Origin: Microthyrium microscopicum | Lineage: Eukaryota; Ascomycota; Dothideomycetes; Microthyriales; Microthyriaceae | Assembly (NCBI GenBank): GCA_010405405.1 | Contig: MU004237.1 | Span: forward strand, 1,561,345-1,625,344 | DNA: 64,000 nucleotides | Direction: 5' to 3' | In this document: piece after piece, positions 11,913-25,428 of the stretch | Layout: each line of letters begins with the position of its first letter | Position numbering within the stretch: the stretch's first letter is position 1 | Translations under genes and position numbers: made by a program | Notes under the pieces: generated by a model | Databases searched by the model: none | What the model was told of the DNA's origin: nothing | Seen by the model: the letters and a program-made list of their open reading frames with translations, nothing else

Positions 11913-13922
11913 TGCGACTATGCTCATGATGCACGGTCTTCTATGGCCATTTTGTACTATACTTTCCCTCGTCTCCAACGGTCTCTCAGCCTCCCGTTGA
12001 GTGGTCTACGAGGCGAACCCCAGTTCTACCTGCTGGTTACGCAGCACACGAAAACCTTCGGAGATAACACATCAATCCTGTTGCCTCTCGTATATTCAAT
12101 CCGGTTCAAAGAATTATGCGCCTTTGCATATGGAACACTAAACCTAATACATCCACCTCGACCGCTCTGCCCCGACCGCTCTTCCCGAGTCACATCCGCG
12201 CGGTCTCTTCTCCTGTCATTCATCATTCTTGCTCAAACAACAAACTATCCACTACCATTGTACTATTAGCGCAAAAACGCCCTTTCTATCATAACGGACG
12301 CAGCATTTTATAGCAATCTGCATAGCATTGCATCACACTCTTTCCAACACAACTTGTATTTTGTATCACTTACTTGTTCTGCAAGCATTAGCATTGTTTT
12401 TTCAATTGGCCGCGATCTTTCATTGGAATACCGCTTTTTTGACCCTTTTTTCCCTCGAGCTATTGTTTCTGCTGGGCGCACTGGAAATCTTTGGGGAACA
12501 GACTTGATATTTGCAAGCATAAGCATTGGGAACAAACATTATCTTCTTGATGCAAAACGGGATTTCTTCTGAAGGAGGGAAGGCAGGGAACATAAAAATC
12601 ACTTATTGCTAGGTTTTGATTGGGCACAAACATCTTTTTGAGGGAAGTAGGCTGTATGCTAGGACTATTCTTTATTGTTGAATGTTTGTACGCTGATTGT
12701 CTTCGTGTACATCTCCAAGGCGGTGGTGAAGGACATGTGCTATGCTGCTGGGGAATTGGATGGGACCTGTCGGTGTGCATGGAATAGGTCATCAGGTTCT
12801 ATGGCTATAAAGAGTTGTCGCTTGGTTGACTAACTGAAAGTACGATTGGAGTGGAGATTGGAAATGTAAATGGCCTTTGCGTGGAAAAAGGTGTTGTAGA
12901 ATGAGGATCTTGTTGAAGCGAATTACATGATCTTCCAGTATACTTTTGCTCATACTCGCGCTGTCCAGATGTCTTGTTATATTTCACGGAGGGATTGGTA
13001 AAGAATATACCGTCTTTGACGTCTGGGTGTTGGAGTCTGTTTATGGTATCATGGAAACAGCCCCCATCTCCTCGTATCGCAGCGTGTGTGGTAACAAACA
13101 CAGCATCTACCTACCACCAGGGCCAAATGGTAGTAACATGGCTGCTGTCAGAATATGCCAAACAGTGGTTTGCGTGCTTAAAACGGTTATGGTGAGCCGA
13201 CCAGATCTTGGAATGATTATCAGTTGTCACACACTCTCAAATCCATTGTTTCACACTCGCCACTTCAATCAGACTTTTGTGAATATTGTTCGCCCCTCCT
13301 AAGACCATCACCAATAAGTTTACGAAGTATATTTTTCTCCAGTACAGGATGTTTCGATGTGTAACCAATAGGACATTTTTCTTAGACATGATAGCTGCAG
13401 GGAAAGCTGCAAGAATTGTGGCTGACTCGTCTTGGTTCGCGGGCTCACAGGCTCAAGGGCTCGCATTCGTCATGCATGGCTCTAAAGAAGGTTGATCGAC
13501 TTTGGAGCTTATCCTAACAAGTAGCCCAGTTTATGCAAGTACTAATGCCATTTACCTCTTTCCCATTGAACCTCATATCGTGTCTCTTTTCCCCACCTAC
13601 ATCGTGTTTGCAACTTCACGCCTTGCTTTGTCTCGTATCATACATCGGTACGAGTTGTAACTGACCGCAGCAGCTGTGCAACACGTCATGCTTTGAAATT
13701 GATCACGAATTACTTGAAAGAGCGAGGAATTTCAGTCTACAATTGCTGGTATTGAGAAGAGGCGTTTTTGTACTCGGGTCTCACAGTTTCGAGATCCGCG
13801 AACGGCTTGATATTATAGTACAACAAACCTTAGCTTTGAGAGCTATCGTGTTTTCAGGCAAATCGGCATTTCTGGCTTTAATACAACGCTTGAACTATAA
13901 CTTCTTGTATCAAGTATTCAAG
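11913..13922. other. intergenic, no gene seen
   Basis: About 2 kb. It begins with the 3' UTR of the Byr4-like gene. Only short frames without motifs are present. A near-repeat gcaagcattagcattg / gcaagcataagcattgg occurs near 12376 and 12510. The last ~150 bp precede the signal-peptide start of the next gene. Confidence 0.5.
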
Positions 13923-15425
13923 ATGCTCGGAACTCACGATAAGAGCTCGTTTACTCTTATCAGCCTTTTGATCACCAAAGCATTGGCCCAATCTTCTTGC
14001 AGCATTCCAACTTCAACTGCCAAATACCCTGCACCTTCCCTGGCATCTGGATATACTGCTCGAATAATCGCCAATGGCTTCCAACGACCGCGGAGCATCA
14101 TCTTTGATTCCGAAGGTCATCTCCTAGTCGTCGAGGCTGGTAAAGGCATCACAGCCTTAACACTGAACGACGCTGGTGGCTCATGCATCGGTATATCCAG
14201 CAAAGCCACTGTTATAGCCGACACTTCTCTCAATCATGGCATCGAAATGTCTCCAGACGGCACAACGCTATATGCCAGCAACTCAGACAAAGCCATGCGC
14301 TGGGCATATGACCCCAAAGCCACAAAAACAAATGGCAATGCCACCATTCTCGTCCAAGGCATGGACAACTCCGACCATACAACACGAACAATCCTACTAA
14401 GCAAAAAGGTCAACAACACCCTGCTCATCAGCCGCGGCTCCAACGAAAACATCGACGCCATTGCCGCCGATATCAATTCTGGCCATTCCCAAATCCGCTC
14501 CTTTGACATTGGAGGCGACACGAACTCACTCAACTATGCCACCGAAGGTACCCGTCTCGGCTGGGGTCTCCGCAACAGCGTCGGTGTCGCCGAACATCCC
14601 GCCAGTGGCGGCATTTACTCTGTCGAGAACAGCGCTGATAATGTGGACCGCGACAAGGAGGACATTCATAACAACAACCCTGGCGAGGAGATGAACTTTC
14701 ACGGTTACCTCAATGGCACTAAAGCCAATCCTGATGTGCAAGGCGGCAACTACGGCTATCCAAACTGCTACGCGGCATGGAATGTCAGCGAGATACCGCA
14801 AGCAGGCACTCTCCAAACCGGCTCACAATTCGAAATCGGTGATACCATCAATGACAAAAACTGTTCCTCTCCCATCATTTCACCAACACTTACGTTTCCT
14901 GCTCATTGGGCGCCGCTGGACATGAAGTTCAACAAAGCAGGCAGCGTCGCCTGGATAACAAGTCATGGAAGCTGGCAAGTTTATTCCCATCTAGACTACC
15001 CTTGAAGCTAATTGACACTCCTTAGGAATCGCCAACCACCATCCGGCTATCTTCTCTACGCCGTCCCCTTCACCACCAGCGGAGAACCAATCGCCTCCTC
15101 AAACTCAACAAACTCCTGGCAAACCATCATGTCCAACCCCGACAACACCAAATGCCCCGGCAGTTGTTTCCGGCCCGTCGGACTAGCTTTTGATTCTAAA
15201 GGCCGACTATTCATGACGAGCGATGCGACGGGCGAGATTTACGTGATTACGGCAACTAATGGCACAGGCGTAGATACTGCGTCGATTGCTGTGGATGGCA
15301 GTGATGCTGGTGGACATTCAGGATCTGGATCTGGAGCGAAGACGGGCGAGGCAAGCACCGGAGGTGTCAATCTTGCGCTGGTGTGCGGTATTTGGGCACT
15401 CATGATGTTTTTTGAGACGGGATAG
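13923..15425 (+). CDS. secreted PQQ-type sorbosone/glucose dehydrogenase-like protein, probably GPI-anchored
   Basis: Two exons, 13923-14974 and 15026-15425 (483 residues). The start at 13923 gives a signal peptide (LISLLITKALAQ). An upstream in-frame extension to 13743 is unlikely. The body is a six-bladed-propeller quinoprotein: GFQRPRSIIFDSEGHLLVVE, an N-terminal LxxGIEMSPDG block, ENSADNVDR, GGNYGYPNCYAAW and, across the splice site, HGSWNRQPPSGY, the typical catalytic-face segment. The C-terminus has a Ser/Gly-rich stretch (SGSGSGAKTGEAS) followed by a hydrophobic tail (VNLALVCGIWALMMFF), as in GPI-anchor signals. The intron starts with GC, not GT (gcaagt...ccttag), and is required for HGSW-NRQ to be contiguous. 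Known relatives oxidise sugars, including fungal AA12 PQQ-dependent pyranose dehydrogenases. The substrate is unknown. Confidence 0.85.
14975..15025 (+). other. GC-AG intron
   Basis: 51 bp intron with donor gcaagt and acceptor ccttag. Removal joins TG|G to give Trp, then Asn-Arg, restoring the family segment HGSWNR. Without it the first frame ends at a stop just inside the intron. Confidence 0.8.
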
Positions 15426-15657
15426 GATCGGTATCTTGGGAAGGGGTAATGATGTTATGGTAATATTTTGTCGATAATGTAATCAAAATTGCCTTTAGGG
15501 GCTATGGCAACGAATATGTATTGTATCAGTTTCTTCGGCAATTGAAGACTACCATAAGCGATATTCATATCAGTTGAGGAAAGCGTTACTTTGAGATAAT
15601 GTGCTCTGGCCATATTGCGTAATATGCTTGCGCTGGTCTTCAAGAGACCTTCTAAAC

Positions 15658-16005
15658 CTGTTCACCTCGAAGCGCGCAGCGAATTCGATTCGGTATGATA
15701 TATGTAGACTTGCAGCGTTCTTCGCTCTGTCTATAAAGCGTAATGCTCGGAATGAAAATGTTCAGTTTCGAATATGCTTTGTTCTTGCTCGAGAGGCAAG
15801 TACCTGTGTTGATGACTACCGCCTGCTAAGCTTGTTCATCTCGAACCGCATATGGAATGCGATTCGATCTGATTTACATCGCGTGAAAGCCGCATATTTT
15901 CTGTTCATAAGACGTTATGCTTGTTGGTGAATATGTCTACCATCGAATACGCTTTGTCCTTGCTCCGATAGATGATATTGGTTACCGGGTATGGATATAT
16001 GATTC
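15658..16005 (+). repeat. diverged direct duplication, unit about 174 bp
   Basis: Two head-to-tail copies. Copy 1 starts near 15658 (tgttcacctcgaagcg) and copy 2 near 15832 (ttgttcatctcgaaccg). Shared segments in the same order include gaattcgattcg/gaatgcgattcgatc, ctataaagcgtaatgct/cataagacgttatgct, and cgaatatgctttgttcttgctc/cgaatacgctttgtccttgctc. The copies look about 65-75% alike by eye. No coding sense is seen. Confidence 0.6.
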
Positions 16006-16139
16006 ACTGTTACGCGGTTTCCTGAATGCGCAGCGTTACCTGCTGTTCAGGGCTCTTGATGACTCGTATGGCCGTCGATATACTGGCTCCGGTAACTCAG
16101 AAGTATCGGAGTCTGAGAAGCACCAGATTACGAGAGGTA

Positions 16140-17060
16140 GGGTAGAGTAGAATTTGAGAGGCACTAGAAAAGACAGACCAGAACTTCAACACCACCAGAA
16201 ATTTGAACCTACACCAGAATCTCCCAGGCACGCTAGGAGAGGCACTCTAGAATCTCGGGAGCATTATCAGATGGGAGCATGCGAAAATTAGGAGCCCAAC
16301 AAAACTTTAGAGGCGCCACGCCCAGAATTTTGAGCAATACACTAGAACATGAGAGTCACAGCAGATTATCTAAGCACGGCAGAATCTTGAAGGCACCACG
16401 CCTAGAGTTTGAGCAGTACACCAGACATGAGAGGCACGCTGAAAGCCCAGGAGCACTATCTTAGAAGCCAGCGCTATAATCTTTGAAGCTGGAAATACTT
16501 AGGAGCTCTCAGAGGTTAAGAGCACATCAGAAGATGAACACCAGGGTAGAATTTGGGCAGCTCACCAGAATTTGAAGACCACACCAGAACACGAACACCA
16601 GGGTAGGATTTGAACTCCACCACAGAATTTGAACACCATATTAGAATCTTAGAAGCATGTCAGAAGCACACTAGAATCTCAGGGGCATACCCGAGTCTTA
16701 GGAGTACTAGATTTCTAAGAGCACTATGTAGAATTCGAGCTGAAGACCCACAGCAGAACATTGCACCCACAGCAGAACATTGCACCCACAGCAGAACATT
16801 GCACCCACAGCAGAACATTGCACCCACAGCAGAACATTGCACCCACAGCAGAACATTGCTCCCACAGCAGAACATTGAACTTACACCAGAGGCTCAGAGG
16901 CATACTGGAAGTATCAGACCATTTGAGCACTACAGCCTTGGAGGCCAGAATCCTAGCAGCAAGGATATAATCATATGAGAGCAGCAGAAGTTCACATCCA
17001 CTATAGTACCTGGAATCTGGGCAGCACTAGATTTCAAGAAGAGGCTAGAATTTGGACACC
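16140..17060. repeat. degenerate short-word repeat tract
   Basis: Roughly 0.9 kb built from many variants of a short A-rich/CAG-rich word such as cagaatttgaacacc, ccagaacacgaacacc, actagaatctcaggggc and agaatttgagcagtac. The spacing is irregular (about 15-35 bp) and the variants differ at many sites, as in an old minisatellite. The regular 19-bp array at 16747 sits inside and may be a recent local expansion. Confidence 0.55.
16747..16879 (+). repeat. 19-bp minisatellite, 7 copies
   Basis: Seven back-to-back copies of cccacagcagaacattgca start at 16747, 16766, 16785, 16804, 16823, 16842 and 16861. The first five are identical and the last two vary only at their 3' ends. The unit is not a multiple of three, so frames through it cycle. 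There are no spacers, so it is not a CRISPR-like array. Confidence 0.95.
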
Positions 17061-17777
17061 CCGTTGTGAAAAGACTTTCTCCCAAGCTGTATAGCTCCCA
17101 ATCACAAACTCTCGAAGTCCTAGTCTGTGGTGGCTGCTCCTCCAAATAACTCAATGGCGAGCGTCCTATTCATAATCTGAAGCCTTAGCTCCATAACCAC
17201 GTCAATCTTCAATGCTGCCTATCCCATTGACTCCGCCATTCAGAATCTAAAGCCTGCTCAGAAAGCTAACACTACATATATTCACAGCAGAATGGGTAAC
17301 CTTCAACCTGTTGATTCACTGAGCCCATTGTCAACACCCAACACTCTTCCCAATATGGCAATGAGAACACAGCACAATTACGCAGATGAGAAAGAACTGG
17401 ACCTATGGAAAAGTGTGCTCTATCCGAAAGTCGTAATAACGACTGTAATCCCATTATACAAACACCTTTTCATTTCTAAAAACCTCCCAGGCTAGAATAT
17501 CTCCGCTCCACAACCCAAGAGCTTCGTTTTCCAACTTGCTGCGTCTGATTTGGAGGTCGTAACATCAGTATTGCAAAATCATTCTTATCTTACATTTTTC
17601 CCAACTGCCAGACAGACTAATGGCCTAAGTCCCGGGCAGCTTCCATCCAGCATATCAATCAACATTCATCGTTAACTCTGAATACTGAATAGCTGACAGA
17701 CCCTCGAACCATCCTTCCATCTTTAGCTCTCCAGGGTTTTGGTGCTGGTATAAAGCATTTTGGATTTCTCCTCCAGA

Positions 17778-19527
17778 ATGTCTTCATCGTCGCATCACAA
17801 CCATTTCCCAGCTTTGACAAAGTACTTGACTTCTCGTCCAGAAACCAAAAGCTTGCCCATTCCCTTCCCTCTAAAGAGCGAAAACATCTCGCTCAGATCC
17901 AATCTCTACATCTCCACCATGTCTCCATCCAACACCAATGCGGTAACTCGTTACCGTTCCCGACGAGCTTCTAATACAGGAGTGGCGTTCAATAAACTGC
18001 CTGCGGAAGTAAGTCTTTCCACATGTTTTCTCATGTATTCCTACTAATAGAAATAGCTGACTCAAATGATTGCGGACAACTTGGGTGACGAAGACCTGCG
18101 AGCCTTCAATGCCACCTGCGTAGCTACATACGGTCCTCTTCAGGATCCTACATTCTGGCGCGTTCGCTTTCTGGGAACCTTCGATGATCCACGTCAGACT
18201 GGCCAGTTACTTCCTCGAGCGGGCTGGCAGAAGGCGTACCAAGTTCGTCAAGCGTATCTGAGCCCACCTACCCGATTCAACGCCAATGCTGCTGCCGACA
18301 ACAACCAGACTATGCTCATCCATGCTCTGCGCGCAGTCATCACCCAAGCCACTCCTAAGTCCTCCAATGGAGGCTCCAAGAACTTGCAACGTTTGGCAGA
18401 GTTTGCGCAGACTTCTCCTACGATGGCTGAGTTGTACATGATGCCTTCGGAGCGTCAGATGTCCAGCCACCCTGCTGTCAATTCTTCCGCTGTACGCAAT
18501 GTCAAGCGAGACTACTACGCTGTGATCCTTTGCTTGGCCTCACATCTCCTCAGCCTCAATTGGTTCACCGGTTGCTCCATCTACGGATTTCCGGAGTCCC
18601 AAAAGTTCGTCTATGCCTCAGTTGCCCAAGCGCCAGTCTTTGATGCCAATGGTTCCGTGAATCTTGAATGGTGTGCTCATGTGCTGAATTTCTTTCGCAT
18701 GCACATCACCGACAACAAGCACCAGACTCTCTACAACAGCTACTCTCATCTCAATGATGATGAGATCCCACAGATGACCAACCAGAAGTTGACCAATGAT
18801 ATGCCGCTGGCCAAAGTCTGGAAAGGCAGCTACGCCTTCATCGACCGCGACGAATGTGATCGTAGCCGTCAACTCAAACCTCGCACCGAAGACTACGCCG
18901 ATCAGAACTTGGACAACGAAGAGCCCATTCAAACCATGAAGCTCTTCAGACCATCATCCCAGCGTTGCAACGATTTCAATCACGCCATCTTTGAGCACGT
19001 TTTGAACTCTTTCGGAACATCCTCTGCGATCCTACCACCACAATCTCAGCCTCAGCATTTCGGTCCAGGCCCAGCACGCCAACAGCCTCAGCATTTTGGT
19101 CCTCCACGCGCCAAGAAGATGCACCACGCTGGTAGCTATCCCATTGAGGGCCTCGGCTGGGACGACGAAGAGTTCTACTGTACTGGCTACGTCAATCCAC
19201 TGCCACCACAGCGTGGTATACCAGGATGGAAACGCATGACTATGATGAAGTACTTCATTGACCAATGGGGCCAGATTAACACTGGGGCCCTATGGGCGTA
19301 CGAAGGCGTCGTATTGCCAGGTTCTCAAATGGTTCTGGGCCGCTGGTGGTCTCATGAGGGTGTTCCGCTTGATCAACAGTATTCTGGCCCTTTCATTCTG
19401 TGGGGTGTGGATGCTTCTTGGGATCCTACAGAGGCTGCTGTAAGTTGATATGCTTTCCTGTTTTGTTCTCGTTCTGACTTTCTTGTTTCAGTGGTGTGGT
19501 GATCACCGTGGTCTTGCTCCTGCTTAA
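17778..19527 (+). CDS. F-box-like protein
   Basis: Three exons: 17778-18008, 18057-19439, 19492-19527 (549 residues from ATG 17778; a later start at 17919 is possible). An F-box-like segment spans the first intron: FNKLPAE|LTQMIADNLGDEDLR, then a cysteine/alanine helix typical of F-box folds. The last intron (donor gtaagt at 19440) replaces an in-frame stop with WCGDHRGLAPA. The C-terminal part contains QPQHFGPGPARQQPQHFGPP, a tandem PQHFGP repeat, and a Trp/Gly-rich end resembling a small beta domain. F-box proteins recruit substrates to SCF ubiquitin ligases. The C-terminal domain is not recognised, so the substrate is unknown. Confidence 0.75.
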
Positions 19528-22563
<3,036 letters not shown>

Positions 22564-23216
22564 TTAGTGGACGAAGCAATAAGCCATTGGTAGGCTTGTC
22601 ACATAATGTTAATGAGAGTATGAAATAGAGGAATTGATCACATGGCCTATATCTTGATGGCATATCGCCAATTGATCATTGCTGGTAGCACGACGATTGA
22701 ACTCTTCTCTTCAGTGGGGCATTTTCATGTATTTGCTATCTGATGATCATGTTACTCTGATATAGTGTTGGTTGTGTGACTAGTTGCGTAACAGCTACGA
22801 TTGTGATACCTTAATCCAACTTCAGTCTACCAGTGAACATCGTATGATTATATTGACATCACGTACGAAGGCAGTAAGATGTAAGTAGAGCATTCACAAG
22901 TCTAGTATATTCGCTAAGCGCGCCTTGTAGAGTTTCAATTTTGTTGGAGCGTCGGTGGGAGCTAAACAGACTGATCGGGTTGTGTATTCACTATTTCCAT
23001 CATCATTGGTGGTAATGGTCTGCATACTTGCCAGTACTCATCAACCGAAGATTTACTAGCTTAGAGAGAGTACGACAATACCCTTGCGGTTTGATTCTAA
23101 TGCCAGACTTGCTTATATACTTAAACCATTCCCATCACACCACTTTGGCTCAATCACCACTTAGGACTTCAACTAGTCCTACAAACCTATCGTTGAGACA
23201 CTTTATTAGAAAGAAC
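22564..23216. other. intergenic between Prp43 and the knottin-like gene
   Basis: 650 bp with the Prp43 3' UTR and the upstream region of the cysteine-rich gene. No further gene is seen. Confidence 0.5.
23110..23122 (+). promoter_or_regulatory. TATA-like box of the knottin-like gene
   Basis: cttatatacttaa lies about 105 bp upstream of ATG 23217, a plausible distance for an inducible fungal gene. It is followed by a pyrimidine/CA-rich leader (cccatcacaccactttggctc). Confidence 0.45.
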
Positions 23217-25353
23217 ATGATTCCATCTACTCTCATCCTTCCTCTGCTAGTGGGTTTCTTGAACGCCGTCGCGATTCCAGGTGAGTGGCCCATTGTTTAG
23301 CTGCCATTTCCAAGTACTAAGCATACTATAGATGGAGCCGGTGAACTTACTTCTCCTATTTCGTCTCTAGTCGAAGCACTCGAGCCTCCTGCCTGTGGGA
23401 TCAAGAATGCTCGTGCGTTCTTCAGTAGATATTTGGTTGAGGAATACTGATGTATGTCAGAGTGCTTAGAGCCACCGGATTACGTGTCATGCTGCGAAGA
23501 ATTCTTTTGTGCGGGCACACGCTGTCGAGATCCGCGTGATTTTGAGTTTAGTAAGTCAAGGCTGCTCGAGGGTTTGAATTTCCCCCTTATGATATGGCCA
23601 GAAAACGGTGTTCTCACCGCTCGCGATACATCGGATATTTCTCTCAAGGTCGTTGATAGCAAGGACGCTGAAACTGGTGGTAAGTTTCTGCGTTGATTAG
23701 CTCAATATTTGATATGAAGAATACTATGTGTGCACTGGCTTTTCTATAAAGGAAGCCTGTGTACGGCCAGTAGCTTTACTACTCTGCTGTTTATGAATCA
23801 AAAATGTTCACATGGTCCAAATCTCTCCTGTTTCTCTATCTCCCGGTAAGTGACCTATATGCTACTCACTTCAATACTACCTATCTCCCATGTCATATTC
23901 TCGAGCTACGAAGAATCACGTATGGCTAACTCATTTCAGATCATCCATAGCGACTTTGAAAATGCTGATTTGTCTCCAGTTATAGGTCGGATTGGGAAAC
24001 GAGATGATCAATCTGAAGCCCGCTGTGCTGCCGTGGGCGGTGAGTAGTATTACCACGACTATTCATTGTTCACTGTCTCATAGATTGCTAGATAGCTGCG
24101 CCGAAAAGTCTTGTTGCGGAGATTTGGTTTCCGCCACATGTCATTCGGAAAAGTCCGTATGTTTTCCTTCCGCTGATAGTACGAATGGTAAGATCTCCAC
24201 CAAGCGATAATCAGTATCTGGGGACTATTGCTTACCAGCTGACCTATAGCCGAAGGAGGAAGTCAAAGCATCGAGGCTCTTGTCGATCCTCCATCACCGA
24301 CGGAGCTGAGACCGACTATAACAAACGTAAAGCGAGACTGCGCACCACAGGGCCGTAGGTCACAACTTGCGAGCATTTGATCAAGCTGCTAAAAGTATCT
24401 GACTAGAGGACTGTCGAACATCAGCTTGTTGCAACCCAGCCAACATATGTGTACCGCGGATAAATGTTCGTAAAAGTCCATATGCTGTTCTATCAAGTAC
24501 TGACAGAGCTTAGGTGTGTCTGCCTCCGACTGATCCTGGTAGGTTGGCAAACTATACTACGGTTCGCATCGACTAATTATTCTCTTCCCAGGTCCCATGC
24601 TAGGAGAGCGAAGCGATGAGAGCTTCCGTGGCATGGAAGATGTAAGGTCGGAGACACGTCTCGTAGACCTCCCCTCAACCGATCCAAGTTAGTGGCCGTG
24701 TCGTTTTGAACAACATAATACTGAAAAGACCGTAGAGATTCCACCAGGCTGTAAGAAGAAGTGTCTACCCAGGTATCACTGCCTTCGTAAGTCTCCTCTC
24801 ATGCCAACATTTCCGAAGCTCTTCTCACGAAATTAGATGGTAAATGTATACCACCGCGTGCGATGCCCATGCAGAAGGATCTTTTGGCTTCAGATACCGG
24901 TGGTAAGTCAGACTTTTCTACGAGGGACAATTTTTGCTTAACAAGTCGAAGCAACCCAATGCAGCCCCTTCGTAACTTGTCCCCAAAATCAAATCTGGTG
25001 AGTTTGTCTCTCCACCCAAATGGTGGAAATCCATGACTCGAATACTTGTCCCAATGCCCCTCCACTTGTTCTCCTGAAAATGAGTAACCTTTGAATTCGT
25101 ACTAATGGTCTTCCAGCAGTCGAGGAAAGTGCATATATCTCCTAAAGAACAAAATCGATACCGGAGGTATGACACCCAATCGACAATGTTTTATCATCAA
25201 ATATCACACGCTCACTAACATTTCACAGAGATATCAAAGAGTCAACTTCTGGGTTGCTGGAGGAGTGGTGCACCATGTAATTTGAACCCTCAGGACTACT
25301 GTTGCTCTGGAATGTGCTATGGATTTACTGGGCAGCAGGCACACTGTGCATAG
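23217..25353 (+). CDS. secreted multi-module cystine-knot (knottin-like) precursor
   Basis: Hand-built model with 16 exons: 23217-23280, 23332-23412, 23461-23550, 23602-23679, 23752-23845, 23951-24039, 24092-24187, 24250-24354, 24407-24450, 24514-24538, 24592-24687, 24736-24786, 24837-24902, 24952-24997, 25117-25166, 25229-25353. They total 1200 nt (399 residues). The start gives a signal peptide (MIPSTLILPLLVGFLNAVA). Most junctions are phase 1. Cysteine modules alternate with acidic Ser/Pro/Asp spacers. Module 1 is C-x6-C-x8-CC-x4-C-x4-C, module 3 is C-x6-C-x4-CC-x7-C-x5-C, and the last is C-x6-C-x7-CC-x3-C-x9-C (CWRSGAPCNLNPQDYCCSGM). All are inhibitor-cystine-knot spacings. GKR and VKR Kex2-type sites precede modules 3 and 4. 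GKCI repeats in later modules. The regions around exon 5 and the exon 9 donor (gtaccg) are the least certain. No family name is recognised. Alternatives are a chitin-binding-like or protease-inhibitor-like array. Function unknown. Confidence 0.65.
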
Positions 25354-25428
25354 GTTCCTTAAAAGTATTGAAATTTCACGATATTACTATTGAATATTGA
25401 GTATTGAGTACCGGTTTGACGGGTCTAT

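Larger units (their letters stand above)
15426..17777. other. repeat-rich intergenic tract
   Basis: About 2.35 kb between the sorbosone dehydrogenase and the F-box-like gene. It contains a diverged direct duplication (15658-16005), a long tract of degenerate agaatttga/accagaa-type words (about 16140-17060) and a clean 19-bp minisatellite inside it. The remaining 700 bp up to the next ATG are promoter-like. Open frames here follow the repeats and look non-genic. Confidence 0.6.

Noticed and set aside
13743-13922. 60-residue N-terminal extension of the sorbosone dehydrogenase
   Set aside because: The ATG at 13923 gives a clean signal peptide. The upstream part is not family-like.
16747-16879. 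Possible CRISPR array
   Set aside because: The copies are directly adjacent with no unique spacers, and the host is a eukaryote.
16610-16978. 122-codon frame across the minisatellite
   Set aside because: Its sequence is the translated 19-bp repeat and flanking degenerate words. There is no reason to treat it as a gene.
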